Below, piece by piece: positions 9,302 through 19,287 of a stretch of DNA of 37,953 bases. The notes under the pieces were generated by a model. The model saw nothing but the letters and a program-made list of their open reading frames with translations. It searched no databases and was not told the origin of the DNA. The stretch's first letter is position 1. Every line of letters starts with the position of its first letter. This DNA is from Chloroflexota bacterium (GTDB lineage Bacteria; Chloroflexota; Dehalococcoidia; DSTF01; RBG-16-68-14), in NCBI GenBank assembly GCA_022565155.1, contig JADFKB010000013.1, positions 1-37,953 of the forward strand, in the 5' to 3' direction. The position numbers and the translations under genes are program-made.

Positions 9302-10408
9302 ATGATGCGCTACGGTCCAATGGTCTTGAAGGCACTCATCGCTGCGCGCACTATCGGCGTCGGTGCAGTGATTGGTATAACCTCGGTCCTGCTCATCGCA
9401 TGCGGTAGCCCAGATGGCAGCACCGGGTCCAGTCCGACGACAGGCCAATCACCATCTGACATTCAGGGGACCGAAGGTTCCCGCCCAAACTTTCCTCGGT
9501 CGCGCTTCGTTCCGCTCGACAACCCTGACGTCGTTTCCGCTGAAGCCGCGAGCTTTCTCCAGCCAGATGATCGCGTGCTCGGAGTGACCGTCAACGGAGA
9601 GAGCCGCGCCTACCCCATAAGCATGATGACCTTTCATCATGTAGCAAATGACATCGTCGGTGGCGAGCGAGTTCTCGTCACCTTCTGAATACGCTGCAGC
9701 TCTGGGGTCGGTTTCGACCCCGTCATCGACGGCCAGGCCTATACGTTCGAGGAGTTCGGTCTCCGCGACGGGGTCATGGTCATGACCGACAGGCAGACGA
9801 ATAGCGTCTGGTCACATCTTGACGGCGAAGCCTTCGAGGGTCCAATGATCGGAACGGAGATGAGCTTCCTGCCTCTCATCCACACGACATGGGAGGAGTG
9901 GCTGGCGCTGCATCCAGAGACGTCTGTCCTCTCTTACGAGACTGATTTTCAATCGCAGTATCGCAACGTGACGATCGGAATGCCTAATGGCAGGTTTGAT
10001 CGAGAACTGTTGTCGGTAGACGACCGGCTACGTTCAGAAGAGCTGGTCCTTGGCGTAATGGTGGGTGATGCGTTCGTGGCCTACCCGGTAACGTCGTTGG
10101 AGCAGACGACCGGCGTCATTAACGTCCAAGTCGACGGCACGCCGATCGTCGTCTTCTATGATGCGGTAGCTAACGCCGGCATCGCGTTCTCGCGCAACCT
10201 CGACGGCAAGATAGCACGCTTCGAGCGCGCCCCAGGAGCCTCCTTCTTGGCCGTTGACAGCATCAGCGGTTCTCTTTGGGATTTCTCGGGACGCAACGTC
10301 TCAGACGACCTTGCGGATGCCTCTCTGACGTTTGAGACGTCATACCTGAGCGAATGGTATGGATGGTCTGCCTATCACCCAGACACGACCATCTACGAGG
10401 AGCCCTAG
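9302..10408 (+). CDS. DUF3179 lipoprotein with in-frame TGA at the conserved Cys: candidate selenoprotein
   Basis: Read through the TGA at 9686-9688, one frame encodes 368 residues of a DUF3179 protein. ATG 9302 is chosen; TTG 9290 and ATG 9305 are alternatives with no strong ribosome site. Residues 1-34 are a lipoprotein signal ending in L-I-A-C (lipid-modified Cys34). The first DUF3179 half has R-F-V-P-L-D-N-P-D-V-V-S, V-N-G-E-S-R-A-Y-P, N-D-I-V-G-G and V-L-V-T-F. The family then usually has C-P-L-C; here it reads TGA-I-R-C (position 129, then Cys132). The second half repeats the pattern (A-Y-P-V, V-D-G-T-P-I-V-V-F) and ends W-S-A-Y-H-P-D-T-T-I-Y. There are no other stops or frameshifts. 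Selenocysteine at 129 would make a U-x-x-C redox motif outside the membrane. A simple nonsense mutation (TGC or TGT to TGA) is the alternative. Base composition looks less GC-rich than its neighbours. Confidence 0.8.
9704..9721 (+). promoter_or_regulatory. Candidate SECIS hairpin of the DUF3179 gene
   Basis: GGGGTCG (9704-9710) pairs perfectly with CGACCCC (9715-9721) around the loop GTTT. The loop begins 22 nt after the TGA at 9686-9688 and its first base is G. This meets the bacterial SECIS pattern as I recall it: a short apical loop with an early G, roughly 16-37 nt after UGA. G-G-U falls at nucleotides 22-24 after the TGA. Confidence 0.6.
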
Positions 10409-10642
10409 ACTAGACGTACTAGCATGCAGCCCCATTGGCATATGGTGTGGTAAGGCCTTGGCGAAAGGCGATCCGATTCATTCCCCGATGGCACCAGAAG
10501 AAAACCGTTCATATAATGTGATCGAGCAGCTGCGACTGGGATCCCAGAGAGTCGGACGGCTGAGGCCAGTCGGGCTGCCGATGTCTCCGGAGCTGAAGCA
10601 TTTGAGGAGTGTAGCCTGGCAAGCGCCACAGTTCGTCCAACG

Positions 10643-11560
10643 ATGAGTGAAAAGCTGCGCGGCCTAGCGGCGAAGGGCCTGACCCAGTCTGAGGCGGCGA
10701 GGAAACTCGGCGTGTCACGGCAGAGGGTCAGCCAGGTCGCAGCCCGGCTCGGTCTGGCGTTCAGGCGGGGCGCTCCGCCAATACCCGAGGAGCGTCTCAA
10801 AGAGTTAGCGAGGAAGGGCCTGACGAAGACGGAGGCCGCAAGAGAGCTGGGCGTGCCGCTGGACCACGTGAGAAGCCAAGGAGAGAAACTTCAGCTCTCA
10901 TTCGCGCCGGCGTGGAGCAGACCAAAGGCTCCTACCACCGAGTTCGGGAGAATCCTCCAGGCAGCGCGGTTGGCCTCGGGCTACAGCTACTCCAGGCTGG
11001 CGGAGTTGTCTGGTCTGAACACAGAGCACGTCAGGACCATCGAGCGAGGGTGGATCCGACAGCCCAGGGCGAAAACTATCCGGGCACTGGCGGACTGCCT
11101 TGGTGGCCACACCACCTACGATGAGCTAATCCGTGCCGCCTGGGCCGGCCATCCACCGGTCTCGGAGCAGAGGCTGAAGGAACTAGCCAAGAAGGGCATA
11201 ACGCAGACTGAGGCCGCCAGAGAGCTTGGCGTGTCCCAAGGGCATGTGCGCAAGCTGGCAATCAAACTCGGTGTCTCGTTCGCCCCGGCATGGAGCAGAC
11301 CAAAAGCTCCTATCACCGAGTTCGGGAGAATCCTCCAGGCAGCGCGGTTGGCCTCGGGCTACAGCTACTCCAGGCTGGCGGTGTTGTCTGGTCTGAACCG
11401 CCACCACCTCACAGACCTCGATCTGGGACGGGTCAGACAGCCCAAGGAGAAGACCCTTCGGGCGCTGGCAGACTGCCTCGGTGGCCCTGCTCTGTACGAA
11501 GAGCTGGCCCGTGCTGTTCATGAAGCGGCGGCCCCGATGCAGAGAGGCGCCCGCAACTAA
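10643..11560 (+). CDS. Repeated helix-turn-helix protein
   Basis: 305 residues, ATG 10643, with no clear ribosome site. Three short HTH modules read L-x-x-L-A-x-K-G-[LI]-T-x-[ST]-E-A-A-R-x-L-G-V (about residues 5-40, 52-85, 178-212), like the DNA-binding helices of resolvase or sigma-4 type proteins. Two longer modules (about 97-165 and 223-291) look like Cro/CI (XRE) domains: F-G-R-I-L-Q-A-A-R-L-A-S-G-Y-S, L-A-x-L-S-G-L-N, then L-R-A-L-A-D-C-L-G-G. The order is A-A-B-A-B, so the second A-B pair is a tandem copy. A DNA-binding role is likely, its target unknown. It sits in the suspected island beside tRNA-Asn. No integrase or other phage gene is present. Confidence 0.6.
   Translation: MSEKLRGLAAKGLTQSEAARKLGVSRQRVSQVAARLGLAFRRGAPPIPEERLKELARKGLTKTEAARELGVPLDHVRSQGEKLQLSFAPAWSRPKAPTTEFGRILQAARLASGYSYSRLAELSGLNTEHVRTIERGWIRQPRAKTIRALADCLGGHTTYDELIRAAWAGHPPVSEQRLKELAKKGITQTEAARELGVSQGHVRKLAIKLGVSFAPAWSRPKAPITEFGRILQAARLASGYSYSRLAVLSGLNRHHLTDLDLGRVRQPKEKTLRALADCLGGPALYEELARAVHEAAAPMQRGARN
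10913..11397 (+). repeat. Direct repeat within the HTH gene, period 378 bp
   Basis: The stretch 10913-11019 recurs at 11291-11397 with only a few mismatches over about 107 bases; similarity declines beyond it. The period of 378 bp equals 126 codons, so the frame is kept. The low divergence, including at third codon positions, points to a recent duplication or gene conversion. Confidence 0.85.
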
Positions 11561-11652
11561 CGTCCATCACACCGCAGCCGCAGTACGCCCCGCTCTTTGT
11601 GCTGGACAGGCAAGAGAGGTTCGGCGGCGAGATGGGGGCAGTGGGTGTAGAA

Positions 11653-11727
11653 TGGCTCCCCGGGCAAGACTCGAACTTGCAACCTAGCGGTTAACAGCCG
11701 CTCGCTCTACCATTGAGCTACCGGGGA
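11653..11727 (-). tRNA. tRNA-Asn (GTT)
   Basis: The minus strand folds as a full cloverleaf with acceptor TCCCCGG/CCGGGGA. The anticodon stem AGCGG/CCGCT encloses the loop CTGTTAA, giving anticodon GTT. The T-arm is GCAAG-TTCGAGT-CTTGC. A CCA end is encoded. It is the 3'-most member of the three-tRNA cluster and the likely insertion site for the island on its 3' side. Confidence 0.95.
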
Positions 11728-11742
11728 ACGCCGATGACGAAC

Positions 11743-11816
11743 TGGTTGCCGAGCTAGGATTCGAACCTAGACGAGAAGCTTCAAAGGCTCCTGTGCTACC
11801 GTTACACCACTCGGCA
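11743..11816 (-). tRNA. tRNA-Gln (TTG)
   Basis: Minus-strand cloverleaf with acceptor TGCCGAG/CTCGGCA. The anticodon loop is CTTTGAA (anticodon TTG) on stem GGAGC/GCTTC with one G-U pair. The T-arm is CTAGG-TTCGAAT-CCTAG. CCA is encoded. Confidence 0.95.
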
Positions 11817-11871
11817 GCCCTTCGATACGGCGCGGCTGGCCGCTGCCGCACCTGCCGCGCGAGTATTCGCT

Positions 11872-11960
11872 TGGTGCCGAAGGCCGGGTTCGAACCGGCA
11901 CGCCCCTCACGGGGCAACGGTTTTTGAGACCGTCGCGTCTACCAGTTCCGCCACTTCGGC
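11872..11960 (-). tRNA. tRNA-Leu (CAA)
   Basis: Minus-strand class II tRNA, 89 nt with an encoded CCA. The acceptor is GCCGAAG/CTTCGGC and the anticodon arm is ACGGT-CTCAAAA-ACCGT, giving CAA. A long variable arm (GCCCCGTGAGGGGC) and the T-arm GCCGG-TTCGAAC-CCGGC complete it. It is the first gene of the tRNA cluster. Confidence 0.95.
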
Positions 11961-11993
11961 CCTGCTGGCGAAACTCATTCGCCCTGCCGTTCT

Positions 11994-12023
11994 ATTCTAT
12001 CCGCATCCGTTGACGTCCTACAA
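11994..12023 (-). promoter_or_regulatory. Promoter of the tRNA cluster
   Basis: On the minus strand TTGTAG (12018-12023) and TAGAAT (11994-11999) are separated by 18 bp. Transcription would start near 11987, about 27 nt before tRNA-Leu, and run through tRNA-Gln and tRNA-Asn. Confidence 0.5.
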
Positions 12024-12095
12024 GCTCGCGAACCTTCGCCTGCTCGACCTGTTATCCTTCCGGCGCATCGGCCGCGCCGCTACAATGGACGGGAG

Positions 12096-13178
12096 ATGGC
12101 CACCCGGCCTGCTACCACCAGCGCGCAGATTACCGACTCCATCCGCCAACGACTGATCGCGCGGGAGCGGCTGCTCTCGCCCTTCGCCGCCAGGAGCTTC
12201 GAGAGCCGCGGCCGCGAGCGGTTTGAAGAACCCGCGCCCGCGCGCACCGAGTACCAACGCGACCGCGACCGGATCATCCACAGCAAGTCGTTCCGCAGGC
12301 TGAAGCACAAGACCCAGGTCTTCATCGCGCCGACAGGCGACCACTTCGTCACCCGCCTCACGCATACTCTGGAGACCGCCCAGATCGCCCGTACCATCTC
12401 ACGCGCCCTCAACCTAAACGAGGACCTGACCGAGGCGGCAGCGCTCGGTCACGATCTAGGCCACACGCCCTTCGGCCACGCGGGCGAAGCGGCCTTGGCG
12501 GAGCTGCTGCCGGAAGGCTTTCGCCACAACGAACAGAGCCTGCGCCTTGTCGAGAAGCTGGAGAAGGGCGGCGAGGGTCTGAACCTGACCTGGGAGGTGC
12601 GCGAGGGCATCCTCAAGCATTCGAAGGCGCGAGGAGACATCCTCGCCGAGGGCTGGGGTACCGCCAGTACGCTGGAAGGCCAGGTGCTCAAGCTGGCCGA
12701 CTCCGTCGCCTACCTCAACCACGACATCGCCGACGCCATCCGCGCCGGCCTGCTAAGCGAGGCTGACCTGCCGGCCTCGAGCCGGGAAGTCCTCGGCACT
12801 GCCCACGCCCAGCGGATTAACACGCTCGTCCTCGACATCATCGTAGCGTCGTGGGCCGCGACGGGCGAGCTCGGCGCGGACGCGGGGGCGGAACCGCCGC
12901 GCATCTCGATGAGCGAAACGGCGGCGGCGGCGACGAACGAGCTGCGCGACTTCATGTTCGTCAACGTCTACGAGTGGGAGGGCCAGCAGGCGGAGGCCGC
13001 CCGCGCGCGCCACGTTATCGAGTTCCTGTTCGAACACTACATGTCGCATCCAGAGGCCGTTAACTCCGACTTCACCCGTCCAGACGACCCGCTGGTGCGC
13101 CGCACCGCCGACTACATCGCCGGCATGACCGATCTCTTCGCGCTGCGCACGGCCGAAGCGCTGGGGCTGAAGACATAG
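12096..13178 (+). CDS. dgt: Deoxyguanosinetriphosphate triphosphohydrolase-like protein
   Basis: 360 residues, ATG 12096. HD-domain phosphohydrolase: the metal-binding residues are seen at R-L-T-H-T-L-E (His90) and G-H-D-L-G-H-T-P-F-G-H (His119, Asp120). The N-terminal R-D-R-D-R-I-I-H-S-K-S-F-R-R-L motif is typical of dGTPase-like proteins. Known members hydrolyse dNTPs to the nucleoside and triphosphate. A TACAAT -10-like box at 12081-12086 lies only 9 bp before the ATG, and there is no proper ribosome site, so the transcript may be leaderless. It is followed 57 bp later by the SH3-like gene and then dnaG-rpoD, a neighbourhood often seen for dgt. Confidence 0.93.
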   Translation: MATRPATTSAQITDSIRQRLIARERLLSPFAARSFESRGRERFEEPAPARTEYQRDRDRIIHSKSFRRLKHKTQVFIAPTGDHFVTRLTHTLETAQIARTISRALNLNEDLTEAAALGHDLGHTPFGHAGEAALAELLPEGFRHNEQSLRLVEKLEKGGEGLNLTWEVREGILKHSKARGDILAEGWGTASTLEGQVLKLADSVAYLNHDIADAIRAGLLSEADLPASSREVLGTAHAQRINTLVLDIIVASWAATGELGADAGAEPPRISMSETAAAATNELRDFMFVNVYEWEGQQAEAARARHVIEFLFEHYMSHPEAVNSDFTRPDDPLVRRTADYIAGMTDLFALRTAEALGLKT

Positions 13179-13235
13179 CATCGCCGATGTCACGCCGCGC
13201 CTCCGTGATGTAGAGACAGTGCTGAAGGCTACCTG

Positions 13236-14183
13236 ATGGACGAAGACGAGACACCAACCCCGCCAGGCCCAGACGCCGGTGCATCGGACGGCCCGCCGCT
13301 GCTGCGAGAGCTGAGCGAGCCAACTCGCACGCCCGTCCCCGTTCCTCTAGCCGCTGAACCCGCGCCGCCCGCTGCGCCGGAGCAGGAGATCAACATCCTG
13401 CCGCCCGAGTGGGAAGCGCTGCTGCGGAACCGCGCCATCCTGAGCGGCATCGCCAGCATCGTCGTCCTGCTGCTCATCGTCGTCGTCCTGTTCGTGTTCA
13501 GCCGGGGCAAGGAAGAGCCGGTATTACGCGCAGTCGCAGCCGTGCCGACGGCCAACGCGGAAACCACCGCGTTTCCAACCAGCCGCCTCGCCGGCGAGGC
13601 GATCACGACGACAACGGTGCGAAACGGGCCGAACAGTTCGTTCTTGCCGCTCGGCACGATACCGCGCGGTGGCCGCGTGCCGGTCGTCGGCCGCAACGAA
13701 GACGAGAGCTGGCTGCAGGTGATCTTTCCCGCGGACTCTCTTCTGCGGGGCTGGGTGGATGCTGCGTTTCTGGAGGTGATCGGCGATATTTCACAGCTCG
13801 ACGTGGCTGGCCCCGGACCAGTACCCTCCCTGATAGCGCCCATTAGCACCTTCCGGACGCCGACACCGACGCAGCCGCCGCCTGTCGCCACCGAGCCGCC
13901 GGAGCCAACGCCCGAACTGGTCCCGACGCCGACGCCGCCAGCTACGCCCACGCCGCCGGAGGCGCTGCCGCCGACACCACCACCGACCGAACCCGACGAT
14001 CAGGCGACGCCAGGCCAGGCGCCGGACCCGCTCGCCACGACCGATACGAGCGGCGAAGAGCAAGCGCCATTCGCGGCTACGCGGTCATTGTTCAGACCTG
14101 CTACACTGGGGCCAATTATTGGGAGACAGTCGATGCCACCTTCGGCAGCGGGGCGCGGGCGAGAGAACGCCCAGGCCACGTAA
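13236..14183 (+). CDS. Single-pass membrane protein with SH3-like domain and Pro/Thr-rich tail
   Basis: 315 residues, ATG 13236. An acidic, Pro-rich N terminus is followed by one transmembrane helix (about 67-88) and then an SH3b-like segment (about 105-185). That segment shows T-T-T-T-V-R-N-G-P-N-S-S-F, L-G-T-I-P-R-G-G-R-V-P-V-V-G-R-N, W-L-Q-V-I-F and G-W-V-D-A-A-F-L. Bacterial SH3 domains of this sort usually bind cell-wall peptides. The region about 200-270 is a Thr-Pro-rich linker, common in exported proteins of this genome. The final 40 residues are low in obvious structure. The topology is probably N-in with the SH3 part outside. Confidence 0.7.
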   Translation: MDEDETPTPPGPDAGASDGPPLLRELSEPTRTPVPVPLAAEPAPPAAPEQEINILPPEWEALLRNRAILSGIASIVVLLLIVVVLFVFSRGKEEPVLRAVAAVPTANAETTAFPTSRLAGEAITTTTVRNGPNSSFLPLGTIPRGGRVPVVGRNEDESWLQVIFPADSLLRGWVDAAFLEVIGDISQLDVAGPGPVPSLIAPISTFRTPTPTQPPPVATEPPEPTPELVPTPTPPATPTPPEALPPTPPPTEPDDQATPGQAPDPLATTDTSGEEQAPFAATRSLFRPATLGPIIGRQSMPPSAAGRGRENAQAT

Positions 14184-14221
14184 CCGGGACGCCACCAAGT
14201 CGTTGTAGGAAGCGAACGAGT

Positions 14222-16206
14222 ATGAGCGCCATCGACGACGTCAAGAGCCGCATCGATATCGTAGACCTGATCGGGGAGTCCGTAGCGCTGAAACGCGCCG
14301 GCCGCAACTTCCGGGCTCTCTGCCCCTTCCACACGGAGCGCACGCCCTCGTTTCACGTCTCGCCGGAGCGGCAGACCTGGCACTGCTTCGGCGCCTGCGG
14401 TACCGGCGGCGATGTCTTCAGCTTCCTGATGAAGCGCCAGCAGATCGAGTTCGGCGAGGCGCTGCGCATCCTAGCGGATCGCGCCGGCGTCACCCTGGAC
14501 GACCAGCGCGACCCGAAAGAGGACGAACGCCGCCAACGCCTGCTCTCGGCGAACGAGACGGCGGCGGCCTTCTTCCACAACGCCCTCCTCCACGCAGAAG
14601 CCGGCGCGGAAGCCCGCGCCTACCTGGCCGAGCGGGGGCTTGACAAGCCAACGATCGAAGCGTTCCAGGTCGGCTACAGCCTCGATAGCTGGGACGCCCT
14701 GCGCAATCACCTGACGGAGCGCGGCTTCACGCCGGACGAGCAGCTAGCGGCCGGCCTGTTGGTGGAGAGCGATCGCGGCGGCTACGACCGCTTCCGTAAC
14801 CGGCTCATGTTCCCGATTCGGGACGCCCGAGGCCGCGTCGCCGGCTTCGGCGGCCGCGTATTGGCATCGGCGTCAGACGACCCGGCGAAGTCAGCAGGCG
14901 CGAAGTACATCAACACACCGCAGTCGCCGATCTTCGATAAGAGCGGCCTGCTCTACGGGCTGGATCGCGCAACCGATGCCATCCGCAAGGAGAAGACCGT
15001 CGTCGTCGTTGAAGGCTACATGGATGCCATCGCCGCTCACCAGCACGGCATGGCGAACTGCGTCGCATCGATGGGCACGGCGTTGACGGAGCGGCAGATC
15101 CGGACGCTGGAGCGCTTCCGCAGCAAGATCTTGCTCGCTATGGACGCCGACGCCGCCGGCATTGAGGCGACGCTGCGCGCGCTGCAAGAGGCCGGTGCTG
15201 CGGGCGCGATCCACGCCAGCTCTGCGACTGTCCACCCTGAGGCGCTCGGAGAGGACGAGTTCTCGAATCGGACCCGAGAGTGGTCCCGCAACGCGCTCAA
15301 GCGCGCCGCCGTCAACTTCTTCGTTATCCCGCTCTCCGGGAAGGACCCGGACGAGATGATCCGGGCCGACCGCGAGGGCTGGGACGCCGCCGTCGCCGCG
15401 GCGAAGCCGTTCACCGACCACATATTCGAGACCGTCGCCAACCGCAGCGACCTCTCGCAGCCGAATGGCCGCTCACAGCTCATGCAAGAGTTGCTACCCG
15501 TCGTCCGGCTGATCGATGAGCCGGTCTTCCGCGCCCACTACGTACAACGCCTGGCCCGCCTCGCCCAAGTCGAGGAAGAGGCCGTGCGCGGGGAGCTGCG
15601 CCGCAAGCCCGCCCGAACAGCCCGCCGCGACGCGACCGACGACCCTGCGGCCAGGCAGCCGCTGCGACGCGAGCCGGCGGAGGAGTTCTGCCTGGCCCTG
15701 TTGCTCCGCCACCCCGAACTGCGCCTCGAAGGCAGCGATCTCTCCCCGGAGCTCTTCCTGCTCAGCGAGCACCGCGCGATCCTGAGCGCGTGGACGGAGA
15801 CGCCCGAGATCGAGCCGCTGCGACAGGCGCTGCCGACGCCTCTCCACGAGCAGCTCGACCGCATTCTGGCCAGAGACCTGCCTGTGCTGGAGGGCGCGCA
15901 GCTACGCGCCGCCTTCCACGATTGCGTTCGGCGCATCGAGGTGCGCAGACTCTCGGCAGCCAAGCGGGCGAGCGCAGCCGCGCTCACCGACCCGGACGTA
16001 CAGCAGTACATGAGCGCAGCCGTGGAACAGGCCGTCGCACTGCAGGGCGCCGGGACTCCAGAGGACACCTCAAGTATTGAAGACGGCGGCCGCACCGCCG
16101 AACTCGCCGCTAGCCTGATCGAAGATACTGAGATGGGCCGCCGGCTCCATCAGATCCCCACCGAACCCCAGCCAGCAGAAACTGCGCAGCGAAGCGAGGG
16201 CGAGCG

Positions 16207-16210
<4 letters not shown>
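14222..16210 (+). CDS. dnaG: DNA primase
   Basis: 662 residues, ATG 14222 with an AGGAAGCGA ribosome site. The N-terminal zinc-binding domain has C-P-F-H (Cys34, His37) and C-F-G-A-C (Cys55, Cys59). The catalytic core carries the TOPRIM motifs E-G-Y-M-D (Glu264) and M-D-A-D-A-A-G (Asp308, Asp310), which bind the metals for RNA primer synthesis. The C-terminal part (about 480-640) is helical and corresponds to the helicase-interacting domain, though weakly conserved. It overlaps the rpoD start by 4 bp, the classical macromolecular-synthesis arrangement without rpsU. Confidence 0.98.
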
Positions 16211-17727
<1,517 letters not shown>

Positions 17728-17737
17728 ACGAACCCGA

Positions 17738-17775
17738 GTTCGGCATCACGCCGCCGAACATCGCCGCAGTTTTTC
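17738..17775 (+). terminator. Weak candidate terminator after rpoD
   Basis: GTTCGGC (17738-17744) pairs with GCCGAAC (17753-17759) around an 8-nt loop. A T5 run follows only after 11 nt (17771-17775). The gap is long for an intrinsic terminator, so this is tentative. Confidence 0.3.
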
Positions 17776-17830
17776 AGTCGAAGATGCGGTGACGCTGCAG
17801 GTACAGCTTATCGCGGAGTTGGTGTAGCGC

Positions 17831-18973
17831 CTAGTACCACTTCCAGAGCCAGTAGCGTTCGTAGGCGACCTTGCCCCAGTGCCAGACGGGGCTGGGAGAG
17901 CGCATGCTGATACGCCGCGGCTCGGCGAAGAAGTTGCCCTGCGCCATGCCGGCGACGCCGCCGCCCGCCTCCAGGAAGCAGTAGCCGGTGCCGTCGTACG
18001 TCTCGCGCTTGGCGTGGCCCAGCACGTTGTAGGCGATGTTGCGCGCCACCACCTCCGCCTGGCCGTGGGCGAAGACGCCCGCTTTCGGCAGCATCATGCC
18101 GTCTCCCAGCGGGATGTACGTGACGTCGCCGATGGCGAAGACGCCCTCGTGCTTCGTCTCCAGCGTGGTCCTATCGACAGGGATCCAGCCGGACTCGTCG
18201 GTCAGGCCTGAATCCTTCACGACCGCCGGCGCGCGGTGCGGTGGCACAACGATCGCGACATCGACGGGCGCAGTGCTACCGTCCTCGAACTGCAACTCGC
18301 CGTCCTTGATCGCTGCAACCTGCTGCTCGCCGTGGAACTCGATGCCTTTGTGCGCCAGCATCTCCTGTATCCCTCCGCCCAGCGTAGGCCCGCCGACGGG
18401 CATCGGAGCGGGCTCCGGCGTGTAGATCGCGAGCTCCATGTTGTGCCGGATGTTGCGGCTGTGGAAGTAGCCCTCCAGCAGCATCGCCCCCTCGTAGGGC
18501 GCGGCCGGGCACTTGTACGGCGTGCCGGCGACGACGATCGACACGCGCGCCTCCTTCAACGTCTTCAACACGCGGCTCAGCTTCTCCGCTCCATCCAGAC
18601 GATAGAAGGTGTGCGCATCCGCCAGGCCCGGGATCGATTCGTAGTCCATCTCCGCGCCAAGGGCCACGATCAGGTAGTCGTAGGTAATCTCGCGCCCGTT
18701 GACGGCGACGGACTGCTTGCCGGTATCGATACGCTCGATCTCACCCGCCACCACCTCAATGTCCTTACGGTCCAGGCGGGTAATGTCGCGGGTGATCGCA
18801 TTGGGCTCACGCTCGCCCGTCATTACCCAGAGGTAGGACGGGGGAAACGACTGCTTGAGGTTGCGCTCGACGACGGTGATCTGAGCTTTCCCTTTGAGCT
18901 TGCTATGCAGCTCGTTCGCGGCGACAACGCCGCCGACGCCGCCACCCAGTATCACGATCTTAGGATCGTCCAT
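17831..18973 (-). CDS. FAD-dependent oxidoreductase, sulfide:quinone oxidoreductase-like
   Basis: 380 residues, ATG 18973 with a GGGAGGAAG ribosome site. The FAD-binding Rossmann motif is V-I-L-G-G-G-V-G-G (residues 7-15) and the second flavin motif is F-A-I-G-D-V (279-284). Cys155 in Y-K-C-P-A-A-P-Y-E and Cys332 in G-Y-C-F-L-E occupy the places of the two core redox cysteines of sulfide:quinone oxidoreductase and flavocytochrome c sulfide dehydrogenase. A third cysteine present in type I SQR is not evident. The C terminus (W-H-W-G-K-V-A-Y-E-R-Y-W-L-W-K-W-Y) is aromatic and could bind the membrane. The likely role is two-electron oxidation of sulfide or a similar thiol with transfer to quinone. 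The substrate is inferred. Divergent from the FmdB-like gene. Confidence 0.85.
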   Translation of the reverse strand: MDDPKIVILGGGVGGVVAANELHSKLKGKAQITVVERNLKQSFPPSYLWVMTGEREPNAITRDITRLDRKDIEVVAGEIERIDTGKQSVAVNGREITYDYLIVALGAEMDYESIPGLADAHTFYRLDGAEKLSRVLKTLKEARVSIVVAGTPYKCPAAPYEGAMLLEGYFHSRNIRHNMELAIYTPEPAPMPVGGPTLGGGIQEMLAHKGIEFHGEQQVAAIKDGELQFEDGSTAPVDVAIVVPPHRAPAVVKDSGLTDESGWIPVDRTTLETKHEGVFAIGDVTYIPLGDGMMLPKAGVFAHGQAEVVARNIAYNVLGHAKRETYDGTGYCFLEAGGGVAGMAQGNFFAEPRRISMRSPSPVWHWGKVAYERYWLWKWY

Positions 18974-19050
18974 CGCTTCCTCCCGCGCACCAATGATTAC
19001 GTTCAGAGTCTGCTATATTGTAGCAGTCACATTTAGGAGGCGAAACCACC

Positions 19051-19278
19051 ATGCCGATGTATGAATACCGCTGTCCATCCTGCCGAAACGTATTTGAACT
19101 GTTGCGCCCAATGGCCCGCGCTTCGGAGCCGGCCGCCTGCCCCCGCGGCCACGCCGGTGCGGAGCGCATCGTCTCGCTCGTCGCCGATCGCTCCCCCGGC
19201 GGCGCGAGCGGGCAGTTCGAGCTGAACGGCGGCGGCTGCGCTTGCGGCGCGGGCGGCGCCTGCGGCTGCGCGGGATAG
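19051..19278 (+). CDS. FmdB-family zinc ribbon protein
   Basis: 75 residues, ATG 19051 with an AGGAGG ribosome site. M-P-x-Y-E-Y-R-C-P-S-C and a second pair near residue 30 (C-P-R-G-H, with His replacing Cys) form the zinc ribbon of FmdB-type putative regulators. The tail is rich in Gly and Cys (G-G-G-C-A-C-G-A-G-G-A-C-G-C) and could hold additional metal. The family has no settled biochemical role. The 77-bp gap to the divergent flavoprotein gene contains both promoters, but none is clear. Confidence 0.88.
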   Translation: MPMYEYRCPSCRNVFELLRPMARASEPAACPRGHAGAERIVSLVADRSPGGASGQFELNGGGCACGAGGACGCAG

Positions 19279-19287
19279 CGGAGTTCG

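Noticed and set aside
9302-10408. DUF3179 gene as a plain pseudogene
   Set aside because: Only one TGA, at the conserved Cys, with about 240 intact codons after it and a SECIS-like hairpin. Decay is possible but less likely.
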